Source: an alpha proteobacterium HIMB59 (GTDB lineage Bacteria; Pseudomonadota; Alphaproteobacteria; HIMB59). Taken from it: a DNA stretch of 59,023 bases. This document shows, piece after piece, positions 28,007 to 37,441 of the stretch. The notes beneath the pieces were generated by a model. That model saw nothing but the letters and a program-made list of their open reading frames with translations. It did no database searches and was not told where the DNA came from. The stretch is taken from positions 1 to 59,023 of the forward strand of contig SGZV01000006.1 in assembly GCA_004321805.1 (NCBI GenBank). Reading direction: 5' to 3'. A program made the translations under genes and the position numbers. Each line of letters opens with the position of its first letter. Position 1 is the first letter of the stretch.

Positions 28007-29080
28007 ATGTCAGATTTTGCTAATATAGAACAAATCATAGAAGATGCCCGTCAAGGCAAAATGTATATTCTTGTTGATAGCGAAGATCGTGAAAATGAGG
28101 GAGATTTAATTATCCCTGGTTCTTTATGTAAAGCCGAGCATATAAATTTTATGGCTTCTCATGGTAGAGGGTTAATCTGTTTGTCAATCTCTGAGTTAAG
28201 AGCCACTGAGTTAAAATTACCTTTAATGAACCCTGACAACTGGAAAAAGAAAACTACTGCTTTTACAGTGTCTATTGAGGCAAGTGAAGGAATTACAACT
28301 GGAATATCAGCCGAAGATCGAGCAAGGACAGTTCAGGCAGCTGTAAATCCAAATTTTGAAGTGGGAGATATTATTAGCCCAGGTCATGTGTTTCCCCTTA
28401 TAGCTTGGGACGGAGGCGTTCTAACAAGAGCAGGTCATACAGAAGCCGCAGTAGATATTTCAAGATTAGCTGGATTAAATGACTCTGCAGTAATATGTGA
28501 AATAATGAATGATGACGGTTCTATGGCAAGAGTTCCAGATTTAATACCATACGCAAAAAAACACTCTTTAAATATTGGAACGATACAAGATCTAATTTCT
28601 TACAGAATTAAAAACGATATTCTTATCAAAAAAATATCTGATAAAAATTATAAAATTAAAAATTTATACTCAGATGTTTTTGAAATGAATATTTTTGAAA
28701 ATACTATTGATGGTTTACAGCATGCAACTTTGCATTTAGGTGATATCAACAACCAAAAATCAGTTTTGACAAGAGTTCATCCAGTACAGGGTTTTGATGA
28801 TGTGATAATGAATTTTAACAATTTAAAAACAAAAGATCTCCATACCTCAATTGAAAAAATTAAATCTAATGGATCTGGTATTATAATTCTTATTAATAAT
28901 CCTATCCTGAGTGAGTTGGGACATTTGTCTAATGATGAAAAAGTAAAATATTATGGCTTAGGCGCTCAAATTTTAAAAAATTTTTTTATAGATGATATTA
29001 CTGTTTTATCAAACTCATTTAATAATGATTTTGATTTAAGTATTTATGGATTAAACGTAAGTGGCACAGTTAAATTATGA
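28007..29080 (+). CDS. ribB: 3,4-dihydroxy-2-butanone-4-phosphate synthase with degenerate GTP cyclohydrolase II domain (RibBX type)
   Basis: The first 200 residues are a complete RibB with DREDEGD-like VDSEDRENEGD, ASHGRGLICL and HTEAAVDISRLAG, making the four-carbon unit for riboflavin. The C-terminal domain (about 215-357) aligns by position with GTP cyclohydrolase II, but the zinc-site cysteines and the usual RVHSxCxTGD motif are absent (here RVHPVQGFDD), so it should lack that activity. This matches the RibBX class described in alphaproteobacteria. A separate RibA is needed elsewhere. I use the ATG at 28007; an in-frame ATG at 27950 lies inside ribE. Confidence 0.9.
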   Translation: MSDFANIEQIIEDARQGKMYILVDSEDRENEGDLIIPGSLCKAEHINFMASHGRGLICLSISELRATELKLPLMNPDNWKKKTTAFTVSIEASEGITTGISAEDRARTVQAAVNPNFEVGDIISPGHVFPLIAWDGGVLTRAGHTEAAVDISRLAGLNDSAVICEIMNDDGSMARVPDLIPYAKKHSLNIGTIQDLISYRIKNDILIKKISDKNYKIKNLYSDVFEMNIFENTIDGLQHATLHLGDINNQKSVLTRVHPVQGFDDVIMNFNNLKTKDLHTSIEKIKSNGSGIIILINNPILSELGHLSNDEKVKYYGLGAQILKNFFIDDITVLSNSFNNDFDLSIYGLNVSGTVKL

Positions 29081-29508
29081 AAAAGAAAATTTCTTTAAAG
29101 GTTCAAATAATTGTAGCTGATTATTATAAAGACATTACTGACTCTTTAACTAAGTCTGCAACATCAATTCTTAAAAAGAATAAAATTGATTTTGATATTA
29201 TCTATGTTCCAGGTGTTTATGAAATACCTCAGTTAATCAAATGGAATATTAAGAAAAATAATATTAATCTTTTCATAGCTTTGGGCTGTGTGATAAGAGG
29301 TCAAACATATCATTTTGAGGTTATATCTGACTCAGTGGGTAAAGCCCTATTAGATTTAGTAAATAACAACCCTAACACTTTAATTAGCAATGGAATCATT
29401 AATGCGTACAAAAAAAAACAGGCTTTGGATAGATCTAAATCAAATAATAAAAATAAGGGTGAAGAAGCTGCAAACGCAATGATAAGAATGATCCAATGCT
29501 TAATCTAA
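29077..29508 (+). CDS. ribH: 6,7-dimethyl-8-ribityllumazine synthase
   Basis: Condenses the RibB product with the pyrimidine from RibD to make lumazine. YVPGVYEIPQ, ALGCVIRGQTYHFEVISD (with the catalytic histidine) and NGIINAYKKKQA are the expected segments; the last normally reads as GVLTxxxxxQA. 143 residues is normal. Overlaps the ribB stop and the nusB start. Confidence 0.95.
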   Translation: MKKKISLKVQIIVADYYKDITDSLTKSATSILKKNKIDFDIIYVPGVYEIPQLIKWNIKKNNINLFIALGCVIRGQTYHFEVISDSVGKALLDLVNNNPNTLISNGIINAYKKKQALDRSKSNNKNKGEEAANAMIRMIQCLI

Positions 29509-29882
29509 ACAAGAACACAAGACTTTTTTTCTTTCAGTATATATTTCAAAGAGATTATACAACTGATTTCGAATTAGATGATTTTGTCAAAAAAAACTTA
29601 AAAAAAAGACCCTGCAACAAAAAAAAGCTAAAATCTATGTATCAAAGCTTCCTTGTTAATGAAAACTCTATAAAAGATTTAATTAATCAAGATATTTTAA
29701 AAAAAACTAATAAAATCAGTATTTTTTTAATTTATGCTTTTTATTCTGAATACCTTTTAGATAAAAGTAAAAAAAAGATGCTAATGAGTGAATATATAAA
29801 GCTATCCAAGGACTTTTTGACTATAGATGAGGTTAAATTTTTTAACTTTTTGTTGGATGATATCGCAAAAAAAGCACCTTGA
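29496..29882 (+). CDS. nusB: Transcription antitermination protein NusB, divergent
   Basis: RNA-binding partner of NusE in rRNA antitermination. The protein is an all-helical 128-residue chain starting with TRLFFFQYIFQRDY, in the place of the ARxxALQxLYQ helix, and ending with the helix KFFNFLLDDIAKK. It is shorter and more lysine-rich than usual; the call rests heavily on its position after ribH, the standard nusB location. Confidence 0.75.
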   Translation: MLNLNKNTRLFFFQYIFQRDYTTDFELDDFVKKNLKKRPCNKKKLKSMYQSFLVNENSIKDLINQDILKKTNKISIFLIYAFYSEYLLDKSKKKMLMSEYIKLSKDFLTIDEVKFFNFLLDDIAKKAP

Positions 29883-29913
29883 AAAAAAAATTAAAATAGA
29901 ATAACAACTTACC

Positions 29914-32037
29914 ATGTCTCAAATACAGTACCTACAAATAGTATTATTTGCTGCGGCTGCAGCAATTGCTTTCGGTTTATTTACCACTAATAAAATTCTA
30001 AGTTTACCTAAAGGCTCCAAGAAAATGATTGAAATATCTGGTGCAATTCAAGAAGGAGCCAAGGCTTATTTAAACAGACAATATAAGACAATAGCTATTG
30101 TTGGAATTGTAATTTTTTTAGCTTTCTTTCTTATTCCATTTAAACATGTCTATGACGTTCCAGTTGGTTTTTTAATTGGCGCTGTCTTATCAGGTCTGGC
30201 TGGTTATATAGGTATGAATGTTTCTGTTCGAGCTAATGTGATTACTGCACAAGCAGCTAGCTCCTCTTTAAAACAAGGTCTTTATGTTGCCTTTAATGGT
30301 GGTGCTGTAACAGGGTTGCTTGTTGTTGGATTAGCTCTTGCTGGAATAGCAGGTTATTTTTTCGCGTTGTATCATGGCTTTGGAAGAACAGGCCGAGAGT
30401 TAATTGAACCTTTAGTTGCTTTAGGGTTTGGTTCTTCATTAATTTCAATTTTTGCAAGACTTGGTGGTGGAATTTTTACTAAAGGTGCAGATGTAGGTGC
30501 AGACTTAGTTGGTAAAGTTGAAAAAAATATACCTGAAGATGATCCAAGAAACCCAGCTGTTATAGCTGACAATGTTGGAGACAACGTTGGTGATTGTGCA
30601 GGTATGGCGGCAGATTTATTTGAAACATATGTTGTATCGATTGTTGCTACAATGGTTCTAGCTATAATTTTTCAAGGTGCTGTTACTGATTTAACTATTT
30701 ATCCACTTTTAATTGCAGGCTCAAGTATATTTGCTTCTATTGTAGGTTCAAAGTTTGTTTCTATTGCAACTCCAAAATCTTCAATCATGGGAGCTCTCTA
30801 TAAAGGGTTCTTTATGACATTATTTATTTCTGTCATTCTTTTTGCTTTCATTACTCATTATTCAATTGGTTTTCATGATTTTTTTCAAATTGGGGCTAAA
30901 TGGTATAAAGGTTTAGATTTATTTTTATGCGCTGTTTACGGTCTTTTAATAACCCTAGCTCTCGTTTTTATAACTGAGTATTACACAAGTACTGAATATA
31001 GACCTGTTAAGAGTGTTGCAGAGGCATCACAGACTGGTCATGCAACCAATATTATTCAAGGTTTAGCCATGGGTATGGAGTCAACAGCAATTCCTGTTTT
31101 AGTTATTGTAGTTGGTATTGGACTTACATATGCAACAGCTGGTTTATTTGGAATAGCAATTGCAGTTACATCAATGTTAGCTCTTGCTGGAATGGTTGTA
31201 GCTTTGGATGCTTATGGCCCTATTACAGATAATGCTGGTGGAATTGCTGAGATGTCTGGTCTTAAAAAAAGTGTTAGAGAAAGAACAGATGCATTAGACG
31301 CAGTTGGTAATACGACTAAAGCTGTAACTAAAGGATATGCCATTGGCTCAGCTGGACTAGGGGCACTCGTTTTATTTGCTGCTTATACAGAAGATTTGAA
31401 GTTCTTTAGTCAAGAAACAGGCAATAGGGCATTTGACGTATCTTTTGATTTATCAGAGCCATACGTAATAATTGGTCTGCTTATCGGTGGATTACTTCCT
31501 TATCTATTTAGTGCTTTAAGCATGACAGCAGTTGGAAGGGCAGCAGGTTCTGTTGTTTTAGAAGTTAGACAACAATTTAAAGAAAAGAAAGGTATCATGA
31601 CAGGAAAAGAAAAACCTGATTATGGTAAATGTGTCGATATTTTAACAAAGGCAGCAATAAAAGAGATGATTATCCCGTCATTGCTTCCTGTATTATCTCC
31701 AGTGGTAGTTTTCTTTGGAGTCTATTTGTTAACAGGAAGTGTTAACACTGGTTTTCAAGCCTTAGGAGCACTCTTAATAGGTGTCATCATAACTGGTTTC
31801 TTTGTAGCAATATCAATGACCGCAGGTGGCGGAGCATGGGATAATGCTAAAAAATATATTGAAGATGGTAATTTAGGCGGTAAAGGAAGTGAAACCCACA
31901 AAGCGTCAGTTACCGGAGACACTGTTGGTGATCCTTATAAAGATACAGCTGGTCCTGCAGTTAATCCAATGATTAAGATTACAAATATTGTTTCAATTTT
32001 ATTATTATCAATAGTTGTGCACTTAAATATTCTTTAA
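29914..32037 (+). CDS. hppA: Membrane-bound proton-translocating pyrophosphatase
   Basis: Pumps protons using pyrophosphate hydrolysis, recycling the PPi made by biosynthesis. The 707-residue protein has about 16 membrane helices and the substrate motif [11 protein letters not shown] at about 193-203 followed by [19 protein letters not shown]469 in [10 protein letters not shown] occupies the position where lysine marks the K+-independent class. A late [17 protein letters not shown] motif completes the site. It follows nusB, where thiL often sits in relatives, and ends convergently with bamE. Confidence 0.97.
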   Translation: MSQIQYLQIVLFAAAAAIAFGLFTTNKILSLPKGSKKMIEISGAIQEGAKAYLNRQYKTIAIVGIVIFLAFFLIPFKHVYDVPVGFLIGAVLSGLAGYIGMNVSVRANVITAQAASSSLKQGLYVAFNGGAVTGLLVVGLALAGIAGYFFALYHGFGRTGRELIEPLVALGFGSSLISIFARLGGGIFTKGADVGADLVGKVEKNIPEDDPRNPAVIADNVGDNVGDCAGMAADLFETYVVSIVATMVLAIIFQGAVTDLTIYPLLIAGSSIFASIVGSKFVSIATPKSSIMGALYKGFFMTLFISVILFAFITHYSIGFHDFFQIGAKWYKGLDLFLCAVYGLLITLALVFITEYYTSTEYRPVKSVAEASQTGHATNIIQGLAMGMESTAIPVLVIVVGIGLTYATAGLFGIAIAVTSMLALAGMVVALDAYGPITDNAGGIAEMSGLKKSVRERTDALDAVGNTTKAVTKGYAIGSAGLGALVLFAAYTEDLKFFSQETGNRAFDVSFDLSEPYVIIGLLIGGLLPYLFSALSMTAVGRAAGSVVLEVRQQFKEKKGIMTGKEKPDYGKCVDILTKAAIKEMIIPSLLPVLSPVVVFFGVYLLTGSVNTGFQALGALLIGVIITGFFVAISMTAGGGAWDNAKKYIEDGNLGGKGSETHKASVTGDTVGDPYKDTAGPAVNPMIKITNIVSILLLSIVVHLNIL

Positions 32038-32366
32038 TTAAGATTTATTTCTTCAACAGACCTTAAAATATTATCTTCAAAATATAGTTTTAAGGTTTTG
32101 TTGTAGATGGTTTTTTTCAAAGTGGCATTACCTTGCTCTTTCTCAATTCTATAAATCCATAAACTTTCAGAATTTTCAGTAACAAGAGGGGTGCCTAAAA
32201 TTTCAATAACATCACTTTTGGTGAGGTCTTGAGAAAGATAATTATCATTTAATAAATTAAGACTTTTTTCGGAAATACCTGAGAAATGAAGGTCTTTAGA
32301 GCATGATATAAGTAAAAAAGTAGCTAAAATTAAATAGAAAGATCTTACTATTTTTAAAATATTCAC
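32034..32366 (-). CDS. bamE: Outer-membrane assembly lipoprotein BamE (SmpA/OmlA family)
   Basis: Accessory lipoprotein of the BAM complex that folds outer-membrane proteins. A lipoprotein signal with lipobox LISC puts the lipidated cysteine at C22. The SmpA/OmlA domain follows, with [13 protein letters not shown] and SLWIYRIEK as typical strands. 110 residues is short but adequate. Start is GTG. It is transcribed divergently from plsX, as in other alphaproteobacteria, although the genes that usually separate them (DUF177, rpmF) are not here. Confidence 0.85.
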   Translation of the reverse strand: MNILKIVRSFYLILATFLLISCSKDLHFSGISEKSLNLLNDNYLSQDLTKSDVIEILGTPLVTENSESLWIYRIEKEQGNATLKKTIYNKTLKLYFEDNILRSVEEINLN

Positions 32367-32390
32367 AATAAAAACAAATAAGGTATAAGG

Positions 32391-32420
32391 TTGACTAAAG
32401 CAATATTAAAAATTTAAAAT
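32391..32420 (+). promoter_or_regulatory. Predicted sigma-70 promoter for plsX
   Basis: TTGACT (32391-32396) and TAAAAT (32415-32420) are separated by 18 bases, each differing from consensus in one position. Transcription would begin at or next to the plsX ATG at 32427, which suggests a leaderless mRNA. The alternative -10 TTTAAA (32413-32418) gives the same conclusion. Confidence 0.5.
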
Positions 32421-32426
32421 TCTAAA

Positions 32427-33431
32427 ATGAGAGAAAATATTATTAATCTTGATCTGCATGGTGGTGATTTTGCTCCAAATTCAGTTCTTGAAGGTGCAAG
32501 AATTGCTAAGCTAAAATATCCTCATATCAAATTCCAACTTCATTCGACTTCAGAATGCTATGATAAATTTAAAAAACAATATTCAGATTTATTTACTTCA
32601 TCAAAATGGATTGAGGCAGAAACCTATGTTTCATCTGAAATGAAACCAAGTGATGCGTTAAAAAAAGATTTTAGAAAAAGCTCAATGTCTAATGCAATCA
32701 ATCAATTAAAAGATGATAAGACTCAAATTACAATATCTGCAGGAAATACGGGAGCTATGATGGCTTATTCAACTATATATCTTCGAACCGTTGAAAATAT
32801 TACAAGACCAGCGATAACTTCATTGTTTCCATCTAAAAAACATCCTGTCTGTTTTTTGGACTTAGGTGCTAATTCTGAATGCACATCTGAAAACTTAGTT
32901 GATTTTGCAGTTATGGGAAGTACTTACTATCAAGTTTTATATCCAGAGATAGATTGTAAAGTTTCTCTACTTAATATTGGCTCAGAAGAACTTAAAGGGA
33001 ATAGCCTCATTCAAGAAACTCACGAATTATTGAAAAAGGATAACAGATTTAAATACGAGGGTTTTATTGAAGCTAATAACATAATTGATACAGAAAATCA
33101 TGTAATAGTGACAGATGGTTTTTCAGGTAATATTGCCCTTAAAACAGCTGAGGGAGTTTCTAAATTTATTACTGACTCTCTTAAAAAAAGTCTCACATCA
33201 TCTTTTTACTCAAAAATATTATCATTGATGCTTAAAAATAAATTTATTGAGTTTAGAAATTCTATTGACCCTAGAAACTATAATGGTGGAATATTTCTAG
33301 GTGTTAATGGTATTGTAATTAAAAGTCACGGCAATGCAGACTCTCATGCTTTTGCTAATGCTATAGATTTTGGAGTTAAAGCGATCGAGTCAGATCTATT
33401 AAGTAAAATTAAAAGTAATGTCTCAAGATAA
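32427..33431 (+). CDS. plsX: Phosphate acyltransferase PlsX
   Basis: Converts acyl-ACP to acyl-phosphate for PlsY (encoded at 12094) in phospholipid synthesis. INLDLHGGDFAPN at the start, SAGNTGAMM near 108, PVCFLDLGANSEC and VTDGFSGNIALKT are PlsX features; 334 residues is normal. fabH usually follows plsX in this gene group; here ihfA follows with a 14-base overlap. Confidence 0.95.
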   Translation: MRENIINLDLHGGDFAPNSVLEGARIAKLKYPHIKFQLHSTSECYDKFKKQYSDLFTSSKWIEAETYVSSEMKPSDALKKDFRKSSMSNAINQLKDDKTQITISAGNTGAMMAYSTIYLRTVENITRPAITSLFPSKKHPVCFLDLGANSECTSENLVDFAVMGSTYYQVLYPEIDCKVSLLNIGSEELKGNSLIQETHELLKKDNRFKYEGFIEANNIIDTENHVIVTDGFSGNIALKTAEGVSKFITDSLKKSLTSSFYSKILSLMLKNKFIEFRNSIDPRNYNGGIFLGVNGIVIKSHGNADSHAFANAIDFGVKAIESDLLSKIKSNVSR

Positions 33432-33693
33432 AGTTACAAGAGAAATTATAGCCAATCAATTATCAAAAGAATTTGGAATAGCATATTCAATTGCATATAA
33501 AAAAATTGACAATATTCTTAATCATTGGAGTCATAAATTACTATCTACTGATTTATCTATTAATTCATTAGGGTCATTTAAGATTAAGAATAAAAATAGC
33601 AGGGTAGGAAGAAACCCAAAGACAAAAGAAGAGTTTGAGATTAAATCTAGAAAAGTAATTAGCTATAAAAAATCTAATAAATTAAAGATATGA
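33418..33693 (+). CDS. ihfA: Integration host factor-type DNA-bending protein, probably alpha subunit
   Basis: HU/IHF-family protein of 91 residues. The helical N-terminus is followed by the beta-arm core; VGRNPKTKEEFEI is the RNPKT arm-tip motif that intercalates in bent DNA. It is called IHF alpha by location between plsX and a MerR regulator, a conserved alphaproteobacterial arrangement. Sequence alone does not separate IHF alpha from HU. Confidence 0.85.
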   Translation: MSQDKVTREIIANQLSKEFGIAYSIAYKKIDNILNHWSHKLLSTDLSINSLGSFKIKNKNSRVGRNPKTKEEFEIKSRKVISYKKSNKLKI

Positions 33694-33998
33694 AAAAAAA
33701 CTTTTATAATATTGATGAAATCTCTCAAATAGTTGGAGAGCAAAAACACACTATACGATTTTGGGAAAATAGAATTGAAAAATTAAATGTCATTCGAACA
33801 CATTCTGGTCATCGACTTTATAATTATGAGAATTTATTACTTATTAAAAAGATTAAAGATTTACTCGATGAAAAAAAACTTACCTTAGACGGTGTTAATG
33901 AGTACTTTACCAAATCAAAGGTTAAAATGAGACCATTAAATGATAATATTAAGTCTGATTTAAAAGATATTCTTGATCTTTTGAAAAAATCAAAATAA
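33690..33998 (+). CDS. MerR-family transcriptional regulator
   Basis: A 102-residue MerR-type protein: winged helix with FYNIDEISQIVG and the recognition segment HTIRFWENR, wing GHRLYNYENLLLIKKIKDLL, then a short coiled helix. No effector-binding cysteines are visible. The same uncharacterised MerR gene follows ihfA and precedes tRNA-Pro in many alphaproteobacteria. It overlaps ihfA by 4 bases. Confidence 0.88.
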   Translation: MKKNFYNIDEISQIVGEQKHTIRFWENRIEKLNVIRTHSGHRLYNYENLLLIKKIKDLLDEKKLTLDGVNEYFTKSKVKMRPLNDNIKSDLKDILDLLKKSK

Positions 33999-33999
33999 G

Positions 34000-34076
34000 C
34001 GGGGGTTAGCTCAGTCTGGTAGAGTGCGCGTCTGGGGGGCGTGAGGTCGCTGGTTCAAGTCCAGTACCCCCGACCA
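34000..34076 (+). tRNA. tRNA-Pro (anticodon GGG)
   Basis: A 77-base tRNA with encoded CCA. Acceptor CGGGGGT (34000-34006) pairs with ACCCCCG (34066-34072). The anticodon loop CTGGGGG carries GGG at 34034-34036; the anticodon stem has G-U pairs. T arm CTGGTTCAAGTCCAG is canonical. It follows the MerR gene after one base and may be part of that transcript. Confidence 0.96.
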
Positions 34077-34086
34077 AAAGCTAAGA

Positions 34087-34119
34087 ACTAATCAAAAAAC
34101 CCTTTATATTAGTGTTTTT
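34087..34119 (+). terminator. Possible weak terminator after tRNA-Pro
   Basis: ACTAAT (34087-34092) and ATTAGT (34108-34113) form a 6-base inverted repeat with a 15-base loop, followed by G and five T residues. The stem is short and has few GC pairs, so termination strength is doubtful. Confidence 0.25.
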
Positions 34120-34149
34120 AATGTTTAAAAGATTTTAGATTTTTTTTAG

Positions 34150-34185
34150 TATAATCCTTGATTTTTTAACCATTTTACTTATATT
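34150..34185 (+). promoter_or_regulatory. Promoter region of rplM-rpsI
   Basis: Two candidate -10 elements are seen. TATAAT at 34150-34155 is a perfect match without a good -35. TATATT at 34180-34185 is paired with TTGATT at 34158-34163 by a 16-base spacer and would start transcription only a few bases before the rplM GTG at 34195, giving a near-leaderless mRNA. Strong expression is expected for ribosomal proteins. Confidence 0.5.
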
Positions 34186-34194
34186 CCCCCTATC

Positions 34195-34662
34195 GTGAAA
34201 ACTACAACATTAAAAAAAACTGAATTTAAAAAAGAATGGCATATAGTTGATGCTACTGATATTTCTGTCGGAAGACTCGCTTCACGTGTAAGTTTAATCC
34301 TTAAGGGTAAGAATAAACCGCAATTCTCTCCTAATTTACCTGTTGGTGATGGGGTAATAATTGTAAACACTGATAAAATTAGGTTCTCTGGAAAAAAAAA
34401 CACTGAAAAAAAATACTATAAACATACTGGCCATCCTGGGGGTATCAAAGAAATCACTCCTGAGAAATTGAAAGAGAAAAATAAGTCAGAAGACATTATT
34501 AAAAAAGCAATCAAAGGTATGCTTCCGAATTCACCTTTATTCAGAGACCTGATGAAAAACAGTCTTAAACTTTATAAAGATGCAAACCATCCCCATGAGT
34601 CTCAAAATCCTAATTCCATCGACTTTAAGTCACTAAATAGAAAGAATGAAGTTAATGTCTAA
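34195..34662 (+). CDS. rplM: 50S ribosomal protein L13
   Basis: Large-subunit ribosomal protein. [19 protein letters not shown] and the [10 protein letters not shown] segment are diagnostic; 155 residues is normal for the family. The start is GTG. It overlaps rpsI, the universal partner gene for L13-S9. Confidence 0.97.
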   Translation: MKTTTLKKTEFKKEWHIVDATDISVGRLASRVSLILKGKNKPQFSPNLPVGDGVIIVNTDKIRFSGKKNTEKKYYKHTGHPGGIKEITPEKLKEKNKSEDIIKKAIKGMLPNSPLFRDLMKNSLKLYKDANHPHESQNPNSIDFKSLNRKNEVNV

Positions 34663-35044
34663 TCAAGTTTATAGTACAGGAAGAAGAAAAGAATCAATTG
34701 CTAAGGTTTGGGTTTCTAACGGTTCTGGAAATATCATTATTAATAAAAAGAAAATAGAAGATTACTTTCCAGATAAGGCCTTGAGAATGATTATTAATCA
34801 ACCTTTAGAAGTAGCAAAAAAATCCGACTCAGTTGATCTTAAAATTACTGTCTTAGGCGGAGGTTTATCAGGTCAAGCGGGTGCTATTAAACACGGTTTA
34901 AGCAGAGCTTTAACGCTAATTGATCCTAACACAAAAGATACTCTTAAGAAAAACGGCTTTTTAACCAGAGACTCTAGAACAGTGGAACGAAAAAAATATG
35001 GTAGACAAAAAGCTAGAAGAAGTTTCCAATTTTCTAAAAGATAA
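34655..35044 (+). CDS. rpsI: 30S ribosomal protein S9
   Basis: Small-subunit ribosomal protein whose basic C-terminal tail (ending RSFQFSKR) reaches the P-site t[18 protein letters not shown] and [19 protein letters not shown] are hallmarks. I choose the ATG at 34655 ([12 protein letters not shown]), matching relatives; an ATG three codons earlier at 34646 is possible. It overlaps the rplM stop. Confidence 0.97.
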   Translation: MSNQVYSTGRRKESIAKVWVSNGSGNIIINKKKIEDYFPDKALRMIINQPLEVAKKSDSVDLKITVLGGGLSGQAGAIKHGLSRALTLIDPNTKDTLKKNGFLTRDSRTVERKKYGRQKARRSFQFSKR

Positions 35045-35219
35045 AATCTCCTTTACTTTTTTTTTAGTTTTTTTTTCATTATTTTTGATATCTTGTGAAA
35101 GATCTTTTGAAAACTTTGATAAAAATCTTCTCGAAAAGAAAAAAGAATTAGAGGAATTTAATGAAAAGAGTAATATTCGTAAAGAGGAAATCTTAAAGTC
35201 ACAAAATGAAAACAATTAG
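34998..35219 (+). CDS. Small predicted lipoprotein between rpsI and hom
   Basis: Unrecognised 73-residue protein. A hydrophobic stretch at about 19-31 ends in a lipobox LISC with the cysteine at C33, so a lipoprotein is likely; the 16-residue charged N-terminus is long for a signal peptide. The mature part is a short charged helix rich in Glu and Lys. The ATG overlaps rpsI by 47 bases and no better start lies downstream. The stop overlaps the hom start by 14 bases, so it is tightly packed, which supports a real gene. Confidence 0.55.
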   Translation: MVDKKLEEVSNFLKDKISFTFFLVFFSLFLISCERSFENFDKNLLEKKKELEEFNEKSNIRKEEILKSQNENN

Positions 35220-36495
35220 AATTGCTATTTTTGGTCTGGGGGTCGTTGGCTCCCATGTTATAAAGTTATTAGAAAAAAATTCTTATAAGCTCAATGACGC
35301 TAATTTTAAAATTGTAGCTATTGGTGCAAAAAATAAAAACAAAAAAAGAAATTTTAATATTAAAAGATATAACTGGATAAAGAACTATCAAGAGCTGTCT
35401 AAAAATGAAAAACCTGATTTAATTATTGAAACTATTGGAGGTACTGGTTCTTATATTAATAATCTCTACAAGTATTGTATCGATAATGAAATTTCATTGA
35501 TCACAGCCAATAAGGCTCAACTTGCTGAAAAAGGACATTCTTTCTTTGGAAATTTTGACAAAAAAAATCTTTTCTTGGGCTATGAGGCTGCTGTTTTAGG
35601 TGCTGTTCCTGTGGTTAGGGGAATTGAACAAAGCATCCTTCCTTCTAAAGTAAATGCTATTTATGGAATATTTAATGGAACAACAAATTATATTATTTCC
35701 CAAATGTATGAGAACAAGATTAGCTTCCAAGATTCATTAAACCAAGCTATTAAAAATGGCTTTGCTGAGCAAGACTCTAGTGCTGATTTATCTGGTAGAG
35801 ATGCTAGTCATAAACTAGTCCTTTTATCTAGTTTATCTTTTGGTCATAAATTTAAATTTGCTGATATGGGATTTAATGGTATCGAGAATGTTAAATTAAT
35901 TGATTTAGAGCAGGGACTAAAACTTGGATATAAACTAAAATTAGTTTCCATAAGTGAACGACAAAAAAATAAATTTTACTCATCAGTAGCCCCATGTTTT
36001 GTTCCTGAAAATAGCCTTGTGGCCAATACTAATTTTGAAGAAAATGTTATTTCTTTAGAGGGGGATGATTTTCTTAAAACAAGCTTAGTTGGCAAAGGTG
36101 CTGGTGGATATCCAACAGCTACTTCTATTATTTCAGACCTTAAGAAATTTTCTGTTCGTAATCCAGATCATGGTGTATTTCAAATAAAATACTCGAATAT
36201 GTCAAAGGCAACTTTTTATGATCAATCCCTGAGAAAAAGACCATATTATATTAGAATGTCTGTTTTGAATAAAGTTGGAGTACTAAAATCTATTGCAAAT
36301 TTATTTGCTCAAAAATCCATTTCTATAAAATCTTTGATACAATTAAATACTTCCAATGATAAAGTTGTACCTATAGTAATTATCTCTGATGCAACAGATA
36401 TAGATAAAATTAATCACGTTATTAAAAACTTAAAAAAATCATCTTTTCTTAAAAAAGAAATCTCGGTCATTCGAATAGAGGAACATATTGGATAG
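35206..36495 (+). CDS. hom: Homoserine dehydrogenase
   Basis: Reduces aspartate semialdehyde to homoserine for threonine and methionine. Rossmann motif GLGVVGSHV at the start, NGTTNYI and the DLSGRDASHKLVLL catalytic region are present; a C-terminal ACT domain (about 345-429) suggests threonine feedback. 429 residues is typical of the monofunctional enzyme. The hom-glpX-recJ order is characteristic of alphaproteobacteria. Confidence 0.96.
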   Translation: MKTIRIAIFGLGVVGSHVIKLLEKNSYKLNDANFKIVAIGAKNKNKKRNFNIKRYNWIKNYQELSKNEKPDLIIETIGGTGSYINNLYKYCIDNEISLITANKAQLAEKGHSFFGNFDKKNLFLGYEAAVLGAVPVVRGIEQSILPSKVNAIYGIFNGTTNYIISQMYENKISFQDSLNQAIKNGFAEQDSSADLSGRDASHKLVLLSSLSFGHKFKFADMGFNGIENVKLIDLEQGLKLGYKLKLVSISERQKNKFYSSVAPCFVPENSLVANTNFEENVISLEGDDFLKTSLVGKGAGGYPTATSIISDLKKFSVRNPDHGVFQIKYSNMSKATFYDQSLRKRPYYIRMSVLNKVGVLKSIANLFAQKSISIKSLIQLNTSNDKVVPIVIISDATDIDKINHVIKNLKKSSFLKKEISVIRIEEHIG

Positions 36496-37441
36496 AAATC
36501 TTGCTATTGAATTAGTGAGAGTATCTGAATTTGCAGCCCTAGCAGCATCAAAACATATAGGAAGAGGTAACGAAAAGGCAGCAGATCAAGCAGCTGTTGA
36601 TGCGATGAGAAAATGTCTTAATTCTCTTACTATCACTGGGACAGTTGTAATTGGTGAAGGTGAAAGAGATGAGGCTCCAATGCTATATATTGGTGAAGAA
36701 GTTGGGGCTGGTGGCCCTGAACTTGATATTGCCTTAGATCCATTAGAGGGAACCTCTATCACTGCAAATGGTGGCGAAAATGCTATGGCGGTTATTGCTT
36801 TAGCACAAAAAGGTGGTTTTTTAAACGCACCTGACGTGTACATGAAAAAAATATCAGCTAATACAAATAATCAAAAAGTAATATCACTTCAGCAAGATCT
36901 TAAATCAAATATCAAGGATTTAGCTCAGTTTAAAAAAATAAATATAGAAGATTTAGTTATATGTATTTTAAATCGTGAAAGACACAAGGACGATATAGAA
37001 ACAATAAGATCTTCTGGAGCAAGAATAAAAATGATTGATGATGGTGATGTTAGTGCTGTTATTTCTTCTGTTATCGACTCAAGTAACATCAATATGTATT
37101 ATGGCATAGGTGGGGCTCCAGAGGGAGTGCTAGCTGCAGCTGCTTTACAGTGTTTAGGTGGAAGCATAGAAGGCCAATTAATTTTTTATAATGATCAAGA
37201 AATTTCACGTGCAAAAAAAACGGGAATAACAGATTTAGATAGGTTTTATTCACTTGATGATCTTGCTCAGGGAGACATTGTGTTTTCAGCAACAGGAGTG
37301 ACTGATGGAACTATGCTAAAAGGTGTTAAGATTACAAAAAATTATGCTGAAACACATTCCATTGTGATGAGGTCAAAAACAGGTACGATAAGACATATTA
37401 ATGGTGAACATAATTTTTTAATTAAGCAACTTGATTACTAA
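36488..37441 (+). CDS. glpX: Class II fructose-1,6-bisphosphatase GlpX
   Basis: Gluconeogenic phosphatase. GEGERDEAPMLYIGEEVG and the metal-binding DPLEGTS motif at about residues 92-98 identify it; 317 residues is standard. Start is a TTG 8 bases before the hom stop. It overlaps recJ by 11 bases. Confidence 0.96.
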   Translation: MDRNLAIELVRVSEFAALAASKHIGRGNEKAADQAAVDAMRKCLNSLTITGTVVIGEGERDEAPMLYIGEEVGAGGPELDIALDPLEGTSITANGGENAMAVIALAQKGGFLNAPDVYMKKISANTNNQKVISLQQDLKSNIKDLAQFKKINIEDLVICILNRERHKDDIETIRSSGARIKMIDDGDVSAVISSVIDSSNINMYYGIGGAPEGVLAAAALQCLGGSIEGQLIFYNDQEISRAKKTGITDLDRFYSLDDLAQGDIVFSATGVTDGTMLKGVKITKNYAETHSIVMRSKTGTIRHINGEHNFLIKQLDY

